The notes: generated from the letters alone by a model not told the origin. Positions 1-9,495 are shown, counted from the first letter of the stretch. The stretch is 64,000 bases of DNA from Cycloclasticus sp. (GCA_002733135.1 NVUJ01000002.1:149364-213363), one strand, 5' to 3'. Numbers and translations are program-made.

Positions 1-1281
1 GTTAGTGGTTTCTTCAGGTAAGTTCCAATACCCCTGCATAACTTGCGGGCCTTTAATGCATAACTCACCGGGTTCACCATTGGTAACATCCTTGCCTTCG
101 TCATCAATCAATTTGCAATAGGTAGAAGGGATGGGTAGGCCAATACTGCCGTTGAACTCTTTCAAATCAAGCGGGTTAATACACGCAGCGGGTGCTGTTT
201 CGGTTAAGCCGAATGCTTCAACCAGCGTGCAACCGGTGATTTGTTTCCATTGAGCCGCAACAGCAGGTTGTACCGACATGCCGCCGCCAAGGGTTATTTT
301 TAGGTTGGAAAAATCAATGTCTTTAAAGCCTTCTGTATTAATCAGCGCATTAAAGAGTGTGTTGACGCCCGTCATAGCGGTAAAGGGAATACTGCTAAGT
401 TCTTTCACAAAACCTTCGAAATCTCTTGGGTTGGTAATGAGAATGTTTTTTGCGCCTGCTTCCATAAACACCAAGCAGTTCGCCGTTAAAGAAAAGATGT
501 GATAAAGCGGCAGGGCGGTAATAACGATTTCTTGACCTTGGATGACGTCATTCTTAATCCATTCGGACGCCTGCAACATATTAGCGACCATGTTTTTATG
601 CGTTAGCATGGCGCCTTTAGCGACACCGGTGGTGCCACCGGTATATTGCAAAAAGGCAATATCATCGTGGCTAAGCGACACGGGCGTTAATGTTTGCTGT
701 GCGCCCTCAGATAATACGGTTTTAAAGGGAATGGCATTTGGTAATGAAAAGTCCGGTACCATTTTCTTAAGGTATTTAACGACCAAATTAATGACCATGG
801 ACTTTGGGAAATCGAGCATGTCGCCCATTTTGGTCACGATCACGTGTTCGATATCGGTGTCTGCGATAACGTCTTCAACGATGTTGGCGAAGTTTTCCAC
901 AACAATAATCGCTTTAGCACCGGAGTCTTTTAGCTGATGGCGTAGCTCACGTGCGGTATATAAGGGGTTGGTGTTAACAACGGTTAACCCAGCGCGTAAT
1001 ACGCCAAAAATGGACACAGGGTTTTGCAGTAAATTCGGCATCATAATCGCGACGCGATCGCCTTTTTTAAGCCCTAAGGTATTTTGTAAATAGGCAGCAA
1101 CAGAAGTCGTCGCTTGAGCAAATTCGTTATAGCTTAAGGTTTTACCAAAGTTGCTGAAAGAAGGCTTGTCGCCGAACTCTTTAACACTCTTCTCAAAAAT
1201 CTCTACAACGGAAGAATATTTATTGATATCAATATCGGTGCTAACGCCTTTTGGGTAACTGTTTAACCAAGGTCTGTCCAT
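1..1281 (-). CDS. fadD: Long-chain-fatty-acid--CoA ligase, C-terminus cut by window edge
   Basis: Adenylate-forming enzyme that activates fatty acids to acyl-CoA at the inner face of the membrane, feeding beta-oxidation. Reading leftwards from an ATG at 1281 (MDRPWLNSYPKG), preceded by a good AAGGAGAA ribosome site, the frame stays open for 427 codons to the window edge. It shows the AMP-binding P-loop YTGGTTGVAKGAM, then the later motif FGLTETAP, then GYWNLPEET close to the edge. FadD proteins are about 550-560 residues, so roughly the last 130 are outside the window. The next gene upstream on the same strand is fadL, which fits coupled uptake and activation. A medium-chain or aromatic acyl-CoA ligase cannot be excluded without the C-terminal domain. 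Confidence 0.9.
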   Translation of the reverse strand, partial: MDRPWLNSYPKGVSTDIDINKYSSVVEIFEKSVKEFGDKPSFSNFGKTLSYNEFAQATTSVAAYLQNTLGLKKGDRVAIMMPNLLQNPVSIFGVLRAGLTVVNTNPLYTARELRHQLKDSGAKAIIVVENFANIVEDVIADTDIEHVIVTKMGDMLDFPKSMVINLVVKYLKKMVPDFSLPNAIPFKTVLSEGAQQTLTPVSLSHDDIAFLQYTGGTTGVAKGAMLTHKNMVANMLQASEWIKNDVIQGQEIVITALPLYHIFSLTANCLVFMEAGAKNILITNPRDFEGFVKELSSIPFTAMTGVNTLFNALINTEGFKDIDFSNLKITLGGGMSVQPAVAAQWKQITGCTLVEAFGLTETAPAACINPLDLKEFNGSIGLPIPSTYCKLIDDEGKDVTNGEPGELCIKGPQVMQGYWNLPEETTN

Positions 1282-1338
1282 AATGTTCTCCTTTGTCGAT
1301 TAGACATAAAAAAGATGCTTTTGCTTAATAATCATACA

Positions 1339-1362
1339 TAAAAAAGCCCCAGTAAAGGGGCT
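1339..1362 (-). terminator. Rho-independent terminator of fadL
   Basis: Read on the minus strand, a 6-bp GC-rich stem (AGCCCC / GGGGCT, loop of six) is followed immediately by a run of six T. It lies about 30 bases beyond the fadL stop and before fadD, so fadL and fadD are probably separate transcripts, or fadD is reached by read-through. Confidence 0.8.
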
Positions 1363-1390
1363 AAATTATTTAAACGTAAAACATGGTTTG

Positions 1391-2692
1391 TTACATATCC
1401 CAGCGTATTTGAGCGCTTAGGATGTCTGCGTCTGATTCATATTCTCCGCGCACAGCACTAAATCCAGCTGGGTTAATCGCTGTAACTTCAGAATTCCGGT
1501 TTATTTTTGTTTCGGGCACAAAAATGTGGGCATAACCAGTGTCGATAGATAAGCTGTCTGAGAGTTTATAACTTGCTCCAAACGTTAACCAATAGCGGTC
1601 GTTATCTGGGAATCTAGCAGAGCGCGAGGCTTGGTTTCTAGCAGCGCCTTCATCATATGCAACACCAGTGCGGAATGTCCAAGGTCCATCAGTAGTGTAT
1701 GTCGCACCGAGTGAAAGGCGAATATTATCCTTTAGAAGTAGTGTTTCAGTGCTGTCATCTTTTAATGGGTTATCAAATTTAATAATTAATGCGGGTACTG
1801 AGCTCCAACCTACCCAAGTGGCATCCGCCATAACAGCCACCTTACTGCTCCATTGATGGTGAATGCTCAAAGAAGCCATTGCTGGTAAGTCTGGCTGTGC
1901 TTCAATATTAGTGTCAGCTAATACGGGAGCCACGGGAGCGGGGATATTTCTAAAATCAGCATCGCCTTCTAAATCATGCTTAATCTCTGAGCGATAAGAT
2001 AGGCCAATGCGTGTACCTTCAGAAATATTGTAAAGCGCGCCAAAGTTAAAGCCATAGGATATATCGTCTGCTTCTAGCTGCGCATGCCCATCTGGAGCAC
2101 CCCCTACTAGAGCGAAATCGATTTTATTGTTTAGTGTCGCTTCAATGTATTGAATGCTAACACCAAACCCTAAAGATAAATCAGGTGATATTTTCCATGC
2201 GATTGAAGGGTTTACATTAACTGTAACAATTTCAGATTCGACGGCTTGATATTTTCCGGACCAATCACTGTCGTATTTTGTAGCTAGCCCAAAAGGTGCG
2301 TTAATGCCAACACCCACTTTAAGCTCGTCACTTAAACTATGCACATAGTAAAAATTAGGAACAACAGCGAAGCGACCGCCATCATTAGAGCCATCTCCGC
2401 CGACTGGGGTACCATTTGTCCGAGTACTACCTTCGTCATCAAAATCAAAGGAGGGGGCAATAAGGTGGCCACCAACGACCATTTGATTGCCTTTAATACG
2501 TGTCATCCCCGCTGGGTTAAACCAAACGGTGGATGCATCTTCTGCTGAAGCAGCGCCACCAGCAAAGGCATTGCCTATTCCAAGAGCGCTATTTTCTGCG
2601 ATTCCAAATGCTGCTGAGTAGGATATTGTTGAAACGAGTGACAAAGATGATGCGAGTGAAAAAGCTAATAACTTAGAACGTGACAATTCCAT
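1391..2692 (-). CDS. fadL: FadL/TodX-family outer-membrane transporter
   Basis: Outer-membrane beta-barrel for uptake of long-chain fatty acids or hydrophobic hydrocarbons. 433 residues. An N-terminal signal peptide (about residues 1-28, hydrophobic core LLAFSLASSLSLVS, ending near SYSAA) is followed by the family hallmark of a plug region rich in small residues (GNAFAGGAASAEDASTVWFNPAGM, about 41-64; NPAGM is diagnostic). The barrel strands alternate and the protein ends in AQIRWDM, where M replaces the usual terminal aromatic residue. Its neighbour fadD suggests a fatty-acid role. FadL paralogues in hydrocarbon degraders (TodX, XylN) move aromatics, so the substrate is open. Confidence 0.92.
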   Translation of the reverse strand: MELSRSKLLAFSLASSLSLVSTISYSAAFGIAENSALGIGNAFAGGAASAEDASTVWFNPAGMTRIKGNQMVVGGHLIAPSFDFDDEGSTRTNGTPVGGDGSNDGGRFAVVPNFYYVHSLSDELKVGVGINAPFGLATKYDSDWSGKYQAVESEIVTVNVNPSIAWKISPDLSLGFGVSIQYIEATLNNKIDFALVGGAPDGHAQLEADDISYGFNFGALYNISEGTRIGLSYRSEIKHDLEGDADFRNIPAPVAPVLADTNIEAQPDLPAMASLSIHHQWSSKVAVMADATWVGWSSVPALIIKFDNPLKDDSTETLLLKDNIRLSLGATYTTDGPWTFRTGVAYDEGAARNQASRSARFPDNDRYWLTFGASYKLSDSLSIDTGYAHIFVPETKINRNSEVTAINPAGFSAVRGEYESDADILSAQIRWDM

Positions 2693-2828
2693 TGATGTTC
2701 CCCTGTTGTTTATTTGTTTAATAAACTTACCCCAAATTTAACGCCCTTTAACGTCGTTTAGCAAGTTTTTGTTGCAAAAAAACAAAATACGGGCAGTATT
2801 AACAAAACAATTTTTTAAAAGGTTAAAT

Positions 2829-3623
2829 ATGGATTCTGTGCTTATTGAAAGAAAAGGACCTGTCGGTTATTTAATAATGAATCGGCCCGCTGTACTTAAT
2901 GTATTAGACAATGACATGGCGTTGAATTTAAAGGTGGCGGCTTCAGAGTTGAAAGCAGATGCGTCTATAAAGTGTGTTGTTGTAATGGGTGCGGGCGACC
3001 ATTTTATGGCGGGTGGCGATATTGGTTATTTTAAAAAACTGGTTGATCAGTTTGCTGTAGAGGGAGGCGAGGCTTATCCGAAAGATATTTTTGATAATGT
3101 CCACTCAGCCATTCGCGATATTGTTTCAATGGATAAACCGGTGATTGCGTGTACCAAAGGTGCGGTTGCTGGGTTTGGGTTAAGCTTGATGTTAGCGTGT
3201 GATTTAGTGGTGGCGGCTGATGATTGTGTGTTCTCTGTGGCGTATTGTAAGATTGGAACGACACCCGATGGGGGCATGACATACTTTTTACCTCGCGCAG
3301 TAGGGCAGAAAAAAGCAATGGAATTGATGCTGACAGGTGATAGGTTTTCATCTGTGCAGGCATTCGAGTGGGGTATGTTGAACCGCGTTGTGCCCTGCGC
3401 TGATGCGCTTGATGTAACGGAGCAGTTAGCACAAAAGCTGTGTGCGGGCCCGACACAGGTGTTGCAGCGTTCTAAGAGATTATTAAACCAAACTTTTGAT
3501 GTGAGCTTGGATGAGCAGTTAGATCAAGAGGCAAAGAATTTTCAACAATGTATGTTGGAAAAAGATTTTACTGAAGGCGTGACTGCTTTTTATGAAAAAC
3601 GAAAAGCTGAGTTTGACGCGTAA
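2829..3623 (+). CDS. Enoyl-CoA hydratase/isomerase (crotonase) family protein
   Basis: Crotonase-fold acyl-CoA enzyme, 264 residues. I choose the ATG at 2829 (MDSVLIERKGPV) over an in-frame ATG 60 bases upstream, because family homology normally begins here and an AAAAGG sits just before it. Oxyanion-hole segments are visible (AGGDIGYF about residue 65; AGFGLSLMLACDL about 120-132). By alignment with classical hydratase, the two catalytic glutamates appear replaced (Ser in SLMLACD and Tyr in VAYCKIG), whereas the PDGG segment typical of PaaG/ECI-like isomerases is present. An isomerase or another acyl-CoA reaction is therefore more likely than plain hydration (inference). The SDR gene follows after 26 bases and is probably co-transcribed. 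Confidence 0.85.
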   Translation: MDSVLIERKGPVGYLIMNRPAVLNVLDNDMALNLKVAASELKADASIKCVVVMGAGDHFMAGGDIGYFKKLVDQFAVEGGEAYPKDIFDNVHSAIRDIVSMDKPVIACTKGAVAGFGLSLMLACDLVVAADDCVFSVAYCKIGTTPDGGMTYFLPRAVGQKKAMELMLTGDRFSSVQAFEWGMLNRVVPCADALDVTEQLAQKLCAGPTQVLQRSKRLLNQTFDVSLDEQLDQEAKNFQQCMLEKDFTEGVTAFYEKRKAEFDA

Positions 3624-3649
3624 AGACGATAGAAAACTAGGGAGTTGAT

Positions 3650-4471
3650 ATGTCGGAATTAAAAGGAAAAACATTTTTTATTACAGGCTCAAGTAGGGGT
3701 ATTGGTGAGGCGATTGCGTTACGTGTTGCAAAAAAAGGTGCGAACGTTGTCATCGCAGCGAAGTCTGATCAGCCGCACCCAAAGCTCCCAGGTACGATTC
3801 ATACTGTGGCTAAAGCTGTAGAAGAAGCGGGTGGAAAAGCACTCGCCATCAAGCTAGATATCAGAGATGAAGACAGCGTGGCGTCAGCAATGGCTCAAGC
3901 CGCCGAACATTTTGGTGGTATTGATGTGTTAGTGAATAACGCCAGTGCGATTAGTTTGACGGGTACAGCGGATACACCGATGAAGCGTTTTGACTTAATG
4001 ATGGGCGTTAATACACGCGGCACGTTTGCCTGTTCGCAAGCGGCGCTGCCGTACTTAAAGAAAGCCGATAATCCTCATATACTCATGTTATCCCCACCAT
4101 TAAATATGAAGGCTAAATGGTTTAAAAATCATACGGCCTACACAATGGCAAAATACGGAATGAGTATGTGCGTGCTAGGCATGTCGGAAGAGTTTAAAGC
4201 GGATGGCATTGCCGTTAACGCGTTATGGCCTTGTACGGTTATTGGCACCGCGGCCTTGGCGATGCTAGGTGGTTTGGTGAAACCTGAGAATTGCAGAATT
4301 CCAGATATTGTTGCTGAAGCGGCGTGCGAGGTCTTCAAAAAGGACAGTAAAACTTGCACCGGTAACTTCTTTAGTGATGAAGAGCTATTGAAAGAAAAGG
4401 GTGTTGTTGATTTTGACCAATATGCGGTCGACGCAAGCAAGTCATTACAGAAAGATTTGTTTTTAGATTAA
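3650..4471 (+). CDS. Short-chain dehydrogenase/reductase (SDR) family oxidoreductase
   Basis: Cytosolic NAD(P)-dependent oxidoreductase, 273 residues, classical SDR. Visible are the cofactor glycine motif TGSSRGIGEAIA (about 12-23), NNAS (about 97-100) and the catalytic YTMAK (YxxxK, about 163-167) preceded by an LSPP segment where the catalytic Ser is expected. The sequence resembles the HSDL2-like/citronellol-catabolism type SDRs (my recollection of the family, not a search). A GGAG ribosome site precedes the ATG. It follows the crotonase closely, so a beta-oxidation-like or terpene/branched-acid role is possible. The substrate cannot be told from sequence. Confidence 0.85.
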   Translation: MSELKGKTFFITGSSRGIGEAIALRVAKKGANVVIAAKSDQPHPKLPGTIHTVAKAVEEAGGKALAIKLDIRDEDSVASAMAQAAEHFGGIDVLVNNASAISLTGTADTPMKRFDLMMGVNTRGTFACSQAALPYLKKADNPHILMLSPPLNMKAKWFKNHTAYTMAKYGMSMCVLGMSEEFKADGIAVNALWPCTVIGTAALAMLGGLVKPENCRIPDIVAEAACEVFKKDSKTCTGNFFSDEELLKEKGVVDFDQYAVDASKSLQKDLFLD

Positions 4472-4491
4472 CTAATTGAGCCAAAAAAATT

Positions 4492-5757
4492 ATGGATTTT
4501 AAAATAGCCGTTATCGGGCTTGGCTACGTGGGTTTGCCGTTATCAGTGGAGTTTGGCAAACAATATCCTACGGTTGGTTTTGATATTAATGAGTCGAGAA
4601 TAGATGAACTTAATAAAGGTATTGACGCTACGTTAGAGACCTCAGCTGACGAAATTAAGAGTTCTAATCAATTGAGCTTTACACTTAATCCTGAGGAGCT
4701 CTCTGGATGTAATGTGTACATTATTACAGTGCCTACGCCAATTGATAATGGCAATAACCCAAATTTAACGCCCGTTAAAGAGGCGACAAAAACAGTGGCG
4801 TCAGTGTTATCAGTTGGCGATATTATTATTTATGAATCCACGGTATATCCCGGTGCAACAGAGGAAGTCTGCGTGCCTATTCTTGAGAAAATATCTGGCC
4901 TTGTTTTTAATCAAGACTTTTTTTGTGGGTACAGCCCAGAACGAATTAACCCAGGTGACAAAAAGCGAACCTTAACATCTATAACTAAAGTTACTTCCGG
5001 CTCGACGCCTGAAATATTAGAAACGGTGGATACTCTATACCAGTCCATCATTTCAGCCGGCACGCACAAAGTGAGTAGCATGAAAGTGGCTGAGGCATCC
5101 AAGGTGATTGAGAACATACAACGAGATACGAATATTGCGCTGGTTAATGAATTAGCGCTTATCTTTAATCGAATTGGAATTGATACTGAAGAAGTGTTGG
5201 AAGCCGCGGGTACCAAATGGAACTTTTTGCCGTTTAGACCGGGATTAGTAGGTGGGCATTGCATAGGTGTCGATCCGTATTATTTGGTGCATAAGGCTGA
5301 AACACTGGGATATCACCCGCAATTAATTGCTGCTGGCCGACGAATCAATGACAATATGGGTTCGTTTGTCGTTAGCGAAGTGGTGAAATTGATGGCGTCT
5401 AAATACATTAATGTGGTGGATGCAAGAATCTTAATCATGGGGCTGTCATTTAAAGAAAACTGTCCGGATTTAAGAAACACACGTGTTATTGAAATGGTGG
5501 GTGAGTTAGAGCAGTGTAATGCGGATGTGGATGTTTGGGACCCTTGGGTGAACGCCGAAGAGGTAAAAAAAGAATACAAACTTAATTTAATAGAGCAACC
5601 TGCGAACGCGAGTTACGACGCTATTATTATTGCTGTATCGCATGAGCAATTTCGAGCACTTGGTGCGTCTAACATTCATGCTTTCGGAAAAACCGATCAT
5701 GTGCTTTATGATATCAAGTACTTGCTGAAAGTAGGCGAGTCAGATGGGCGTTTATAG
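4492..5757 (+). CDS. tviB: Nucleotide-sugar (UDP-GlcNAc/GalNAc) dehydrogenase
   Basis: NAD-dependent UDP-sugar 6-dehydrogenase of the WbpO/TviB/WbpA group, making UDP-HexNAcA for surface polysaccharides. 421 residues. Rossmann motif IGLGYVGLPL (residues 8-17), middle domain with SPERINPGD, and the catalytic-cysteine segment GGHCIGVDPYYL (about 257-268), all diagnostic of the UDP-glucose/GDP-mannose dehydrogenase family; C-terminal UDP-binding domain with FKENCPDLRNTR. It stands alone here, without other polysaccharide genes, between an SDR and RNase R. The choice of TviB/WbpO over WbpA rests on overall resemblance. Confidence 0.85.
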   Translation: MDFKIAVIGLGYVGLPLSVEFGKQYPTVGFDINESRIDELNKGIDATLETSADEIKSSNQLSFTLNPEELSGCNVYIITVPTPIDNGNNPNLTPVKEATKTVASVLSVGDIIIYESTVYPGATEEVCVPILEKISGLVFNQDFFCGYSPERINPGDKKRTLTSITKVTSGSTPEILETVDTLYQSIISAGTHKVSSMKVAEASKVIENIQRDTNIALVNELALIFNRIGIDTEEVLEAAGTKWNFLPFRPGLVGGHCIGVDPYYLVHKAETLGYHPQLIAAGRRINDNMGSFVVSEVVKLMASKYINVVDARILIMGLSFKENCPDLRNTRVIEMVGELEQCNADVDVWDPWVNAEEVKKEYKLNLIEQPANASYDAIIIAVSHEQFRALGASNIHAFGKTDHVLYDIKYLLKVGESDGRL

Positions 5758-5842
5758 CGCGCTTTAATACCCTTAATTATGTTGCAAACTCTAACGATGG
5801 GCATTAGGCTTGTCCCTCGTATCCTATTGAACATTCCAAACC

Positions 5843-8053
5843 GTGTCTAAAAAGAAAAACCCCAAAAAAGAGATGCTAGATTTAAGCGATGAAGAGCTGA
5901 TCAGTAAATCACAATTGCTTAGCTTTTTGGCTGATCAAAAGCGTCCGCAAGGTTGGATAGATATCTCTTCTGGTTTAGGTGTTCAGAGTAAGAAAGAGAA
6001 AAAGTCCTTGTCACACCATTTATCAGGGATGCTGAAATCAGGCGAGTTAATATTTAACCGAAAAGAACAATACTGTTTGGTTCAGCAGAGTGACCTTGAA
6101 GCAGGTGTGGTGATTGGCCACGCAGATGGATTTGGTTTTTTGAAACGCGATGCCGGTGGGGACGATATGTTTATACCTCCACGGGAGATGCGTGCGCTCA
6201 TTAATGGTGATCGCGTTGTTGCAAGCAGGGGGAAGCTCAATCGCCAAGGCAAAATAGAAGCTCGAATAGTTGAAGTATTGGAGCGAAAAGTTAACACCGT
6301 GGTGGGCCGGTTTTTTGATGTACAGGGTGTTTTTCACGTTGAAGCGGAAAACAAACGCATATTCCAACATATCTTCATTCCACTAGATTCAATTGCGAAT
6401 GCTAAAGACGGCCAAATTGTGATGGCAAAAATCACGCACTACCCTACATCGCGCACACAAGCGATAGGCAAGGTTGTTGAAGTGATGGGTGAACACATGG
6501 CGCCCGGCATGGAAATAGACATGGCAATTCGTTCGTATGATTTGCCGCACGTCTGGTCTCAGTCTGTATTGAACGAGGCTGAGTGTTTTAGTGCTGAGGT
6601 TGGTGATGTTGATTTAACGGATAGAAAAGACCTGAGAAACCTACCCTTTGTTACCATCGATGGCGCCGATGCGCGAGATTTTGATGACGCTGTGTTTTGC
6701 AAAAAAACGACGAAGGGTTGGACGTTATATGTGGCTATCGCTGATGTGGCACACTATGTAAAAACAGATAGTGCGCTAGATAAAGAAGCTTATGAGCGAG
6801 GAAATTCTGTTTACTTTCCCGAGCAAGTTATTCCCATGTTGCCGGAAGTGCTATCAAACGGTCTATGTAGTTTGAATCCGCAAGTAGATCGTTTATGTAT
6901 GGTTTGCGAAATGAAGGTGGACCAGCAAGGTGTGGTGACGGCGTCTACCTTTTATCAAGCGGTGATGTATTCACATGCTCGGCTGACGTATGACGAAGTG
7001 GGTTCAATCTTTGAAAAAACTGCGCCTGACTTAATTAAGAAACATAAAAAACTATTGCCGGATTTGAGTGCCTTGCACGCGCTCTACGATGTGATGAAAG
7101 TGGCGGCAGAGGCGCGTGGGCAGTTGGAGTTCGATTCGTTTGAAACACGATTTGTTTTCGATAAAGCTAGAAAAATAAAAGCCATTGAGCCCGTCGTTAG
7201 GCACGATGCGCATAAACTGATTGAAGTGTTTATGATTGCCGCGAATGCATCAACAGCTGAATTTTTAGTAAACGCTAAAATGCCTAATTTATTACGTATT
7301 CACGAAGGACCGAGCGTTGATCGCTTGTTGAAATTAAGAGGTTTTCTGTCGGAGTTAGGCTTGAGCTTGGAGGGTGGGGAAAAGCCCACGCCACATCACT
7401 ATAAACAGCTTATCGCTAGTATTCAAAACAGGCCTGACTCACACTTAATTGAAACCGTTATGTTACGTTCTATGTCTCAGGCTATGTACAGCCCGGAACA
7501 GCATGGACACTTTGGTTTGGCCTTAGATTTATATGCGCATTTCACGTCACCCATAAGGCGGTATCCAGATTTACTTACGCATCGAGCCATTAAGCACGTT
7601 ATCCAAGGTTCAAAGCCGAGTAAATTTAAATACTCAGATACAGATATGGTGAGTTTTGGTGAGCATTGCTCACATTGTAATCGCCGTGCAGACGAAGCAA
7701 CGCGAGACGTAGAAAACTGGCTTAAGTGTGAGTTTATGATGGATAAAATCGGTTATGAGTTTACAGGTGTCGTGTCGTCTGTTACGTCGTTTGGTTTATT
7801 TGTGGAATTAGACGAAGTATTTATCGACGGGCTTGTTCATGTGACGGCGTTGGGTAATGATTATTATCATTTTGATGCTGCAAAGCATCGGTTACTGGGT
7901 GAAAGAACCAATCAATCATACCGCTTAGGCGATCGTTTGAAGGTGAAAGTCGTTAAGGTTAATTTAGAAGATAAGAAAATTGACTTGGCGCTTGTCGGCG
8001 CAGACATAAAACAACGGGGTGCCGTTTCTCTTAAAAAGAAGAAAAGACGGTAA
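5843..8053 (+). CDS. rnr: Ribonuclease R (3'-5' exoribonuclease)
   Basis: Processive 3'-5' exoribonuclease that degrades structured RNA, 736 residues. N-terminal winged helix (about 20-80), cold-shock domains, RNB catalytic domain with the metal-binding DGADARDFDDAVF (about 273-285), then a C-terminal S1 domain (GVVSSVTSFGLFVELDE) and a short Lys/Arg tail. The start is a GTG at 5843; no strong Shine-Dalgarno is visible, so a start a few codons away is possible. It overlaps rlmB by one base (TAATG), the usual rnr-rlmB arrangement in gammaproteobacteria and evidence of translational coupling. Confidence 0.97.
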   Translation: MSKKKNPKKEMLDLSDEELISKSQLLSFLADQKRPQGWIDISSGLGVQSKKEKKSLSHHLSGMLKSGELIFNRKEQYCLVQQSDLEAGVVIGHADGFGFLKRDAGGDDMFIPPREMRALINGDRVVASRGKLNRQGKIEARIVEVLERKVNTVVGRFFDVQGVFHVEAENKRIFQHIFIPLDSIANAKDGQIVMAKITHYPTSRTQAIGKVVEVMGEHMAPGMEIDMAIRSYDLPHVWSQSVLNEAECFSAEVGDVDLTDRKDLRNLPFVTIDGADARDFDDAVFCKKTTKGWTLYVAIADVAHYVKTDSALDKEAYERGNSVYFPEQVIPMLPEVLSNGLCSLNPQVDRLCMVCEMKVDQQGVVTASTFYQAVMYSHARLTYDEVGSIFEKTAPDLIKKHKKLLPDLSALHALYDVMKVAAEARGQLEFDSFETRFVFDKARKIKAIEPVVRHDAHKLIEVFMIAANASTAEFLVNAKMPNLLRIHEGPSVDRLLKLRGFLSELGLSLEGGEKPTPHHYKQLIASIQNRPDSHLIETVMLRSMSQAMYSPEQHGHFGLALDLYAHFTSPIRRYPDLLTHRAIKHVIQGSKPSKFKYSDTDMVSFGEHCSHCNRRADEATRDVENWLKCEFMMDKIGYEFTGVVSSVTSFGLFVELDEVFIDGLVHVTALGNDYYHFDAAKHRLLGERTNQSYRLGDRLKVKVVKVNLEDKKIDLALVGADIKQRGAVSLKKKKRR

Positions 8054-8811
8054 TGGCAGATATTCATACAGTTTACGGGATTCATTCGGTCCAAGCGTTA
8101 TTAAACGGTGGCGCTGAAAGGATTATTAATGTCTGGTTGGATGGCCAACGTAACGACGAAAAACTGCAAGATATTAAAAAGGGCATTAATAACTTAGGAT
8201 TACGTATTGAGTACGCAGACAAAAAAACATTAGAAAAAATTTCTAATGGCGGTAATCACCAGGGGGTTATCGTGTCGGTTAAATTGCCGCAAGAATTTAC
8301 AGAAGAAGCATTAAAAAAATCATTAAAGAACAAAGAAGGCAATGCATTTTATTTGGTGTTGGACCAAGTCACAGACCCACATAACCTAGGGGCCTGTCTA
8401 CGAACAGCGTTAGCTGCTGGTGTACAGGGTATTATCGTACCCAAAGATAATGCCTGTCGCTTGAATGCGACGGTATGTAAAGTCGCTAGTGGTGCCGCAG
8501 AAATTTTACCTGTTTACCGTGTGACTAATTTAGTGAGAACGCTAAAGTGGTTAAAAGCTGAGGGTGTTTGGTTGACGGGTGCCGCAGGGGAGGTGGAGCA
8601 AACTATTTATGACGCCGATTTAAGCGGTTCGGTTGCTATTGTGATGGGTGCTGAAGGTAGGGGTTTGAGGCAATTAACTCAGCAACATTGTGATCAGTTA
8701 GTTAAAATCCCAATGTCTGAGAAGGTTGAGAGCCTGAATGTATCTGTTGCAACGGGCGTAATTTTGTACGAAGTTGTCAGACAAAATGCCATAAAAAGCC
8801 AACACACCTAA
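8053..8811 (+). CDS. rlmB: 23S rRNA (guanosine-2'-O)-methyltransferase RlmB
   Basis: SPOUT-family methyltransferase that methylates G2251 in 23S rRNA. 252 residues: N-terminal SpoU substrate-binding domain (YGIHSVQALL) and C-terminal knotted domain with the three family motifs HNLGACLRTA (about 114), MGAEGRGLR (about 197) and PMSEKVESLNVSVA (about 219). The A of its ATG is shared with the rnr stop codon. Confidence 0.96.
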   Translation: MADIHTVYGIHSVQALLNGGAERIINVWLDGQRNDEKLQDIKKGINNLGLRIEYADKKTLEKISNGGNHQGVIVSVKLPQEFTEEALKKSLKNKEGNAFYLVLDQVTDPHNLGACLRTALAAGVQGIIVPKDNACRLNATVCKVASGAAEILPVYRVTNLVRTLKWLKAEGVWLTGAAGEVEQTIYDADLSGSVAIVMGAEGRGLRQLTQQHCDQLVKIPMSEKVESLNVSVATGVILYEVVRQNAIKSQHT

Positions 8812-8840
8812 ACTTTAATGATATTAACCGAGATTTAAAC

Positions 8841-9374
8841 ATGCCGTCCATAACCTATATTTTACGAAAAATAGATATACTCGAATTTAATGAATACCAT
8901 GCCAAAATGAACAGTGCATACGGTAACAGCATAAAGCGCCATCAAATGATTTGGCCTGGTGTGGTCGTTCTAATCGCGTTTTTTATAGTGATGTCTACAG
9001 AAAAGGCGCAAACCGGTATGTACCTACTTGTAGCAGCTTTTGTTTGGTCGTTAATGATTCCAGCATGGTTAAAAAAACGCTTTCATCAGCATGTTCTAGA
9101 GCAATTACCTGAAGAGGATATCCAGAAGGTAATAGGCGAATACAGCCTTAAAGTAACGGAAGAGGGTTTGTTGGAAACCAGCCCATCAGGCGAGGAATTG
9201 ATTGACTGGAGTAGTATTATTAAAATAGAGCAGTCGAAGCACCATACTTACCTTTATATGGGCGAAAGCTCGGCAATAACTATTCCTACAGAAATGCTTT
9301 CAGAAGAAAGTGACTTTAAGGAATTTTATGACGGCGTGGTGACGGCAGTAAAGACAGCTAATGGTACAAATTAA
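8841..9374 (+). CDS. YcxB-like membrane protein of unknown function
   Basis: 177 residues. Two adjacent hydrophobic helices (about 36-52 and 57-75) follow a short cytosolic N-terminus. The soluble C-terminal part (VIGEYSLKVTEEGLLE ... IDWSSIIKIEQS) resembles the YcxB-like C-terminal beta domain. It lies 29 bases after rlmB and may be the last gene of that operon, since a strong promoter for rpsF begins just beyond its stop. Function unknown. Confidence 0.65.
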   Translation: MPSITYILRKIDILEFNEYHAKMNSAYGNSIKRHQMIWPGVVVLIAFFIVMSTEKAQTGMYLLVAAFVWSLMIPAWLKKRFHQHVLEQLPEEDIQKVIGEYSLKVTEEGLLETSPSGEELIDWSSIIKIEQSKHHTYLYMGESSAITIPTEMLSEESDFKEFYDGVVTAVKTANGTN

Positions 9375-9378
9375 TGGC

Positions 9379-9407
9379 TTGATTTACAGGGTTTAAATCT
9401 GTAGAAT
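9379..9407 (+). promoter_or_regulatory. Sigma-70-type promoter of the rpsF operon
   Basis: TTGATT at 9379-9384 and TAGAAT at 9402-9407, separated by exactly 17 bases, about 90 bases before rpsF. The intervening leader holds a small hairpin (TTGTAG/CTACAA around 9421-9446) and a purine-rich AAGGAG ribosome site before the ATG. The hairpin could belong to an autoregulatory leader, but I see no clear S6:S18 binding motif. Confidence 0.65.
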
Positions 9408-9495
9408 CGCGCGTTCGAAATTGTAGCTATTTGTATAACTACAAACCTTGCTTCACCTATAAAGATTAGGGAGGCTTAATCCATAAGGAGAAAAA

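Noticed and set aside
542..937. 131-codon plus-strand ORF
   Set aside because: Antisense shadow of fadD, whose AMP-binding motif is read on the minus strand here.
3031..3456. 141-codon minus-strand ORF opposite the crotonase gene
   Set aside because: No family features, unlike residue composition (His/Gln/Ser-rich), and it lies fully inside a well-supported gene: a reading-frame shadow.
9408..9495. S6:S18 autoregulatory RNA motif in the rpsF leader
   Set aside because: Only a small 6-bp hairpin is visible; the diagnostic bulged CCG structure could not be recognised by eye.
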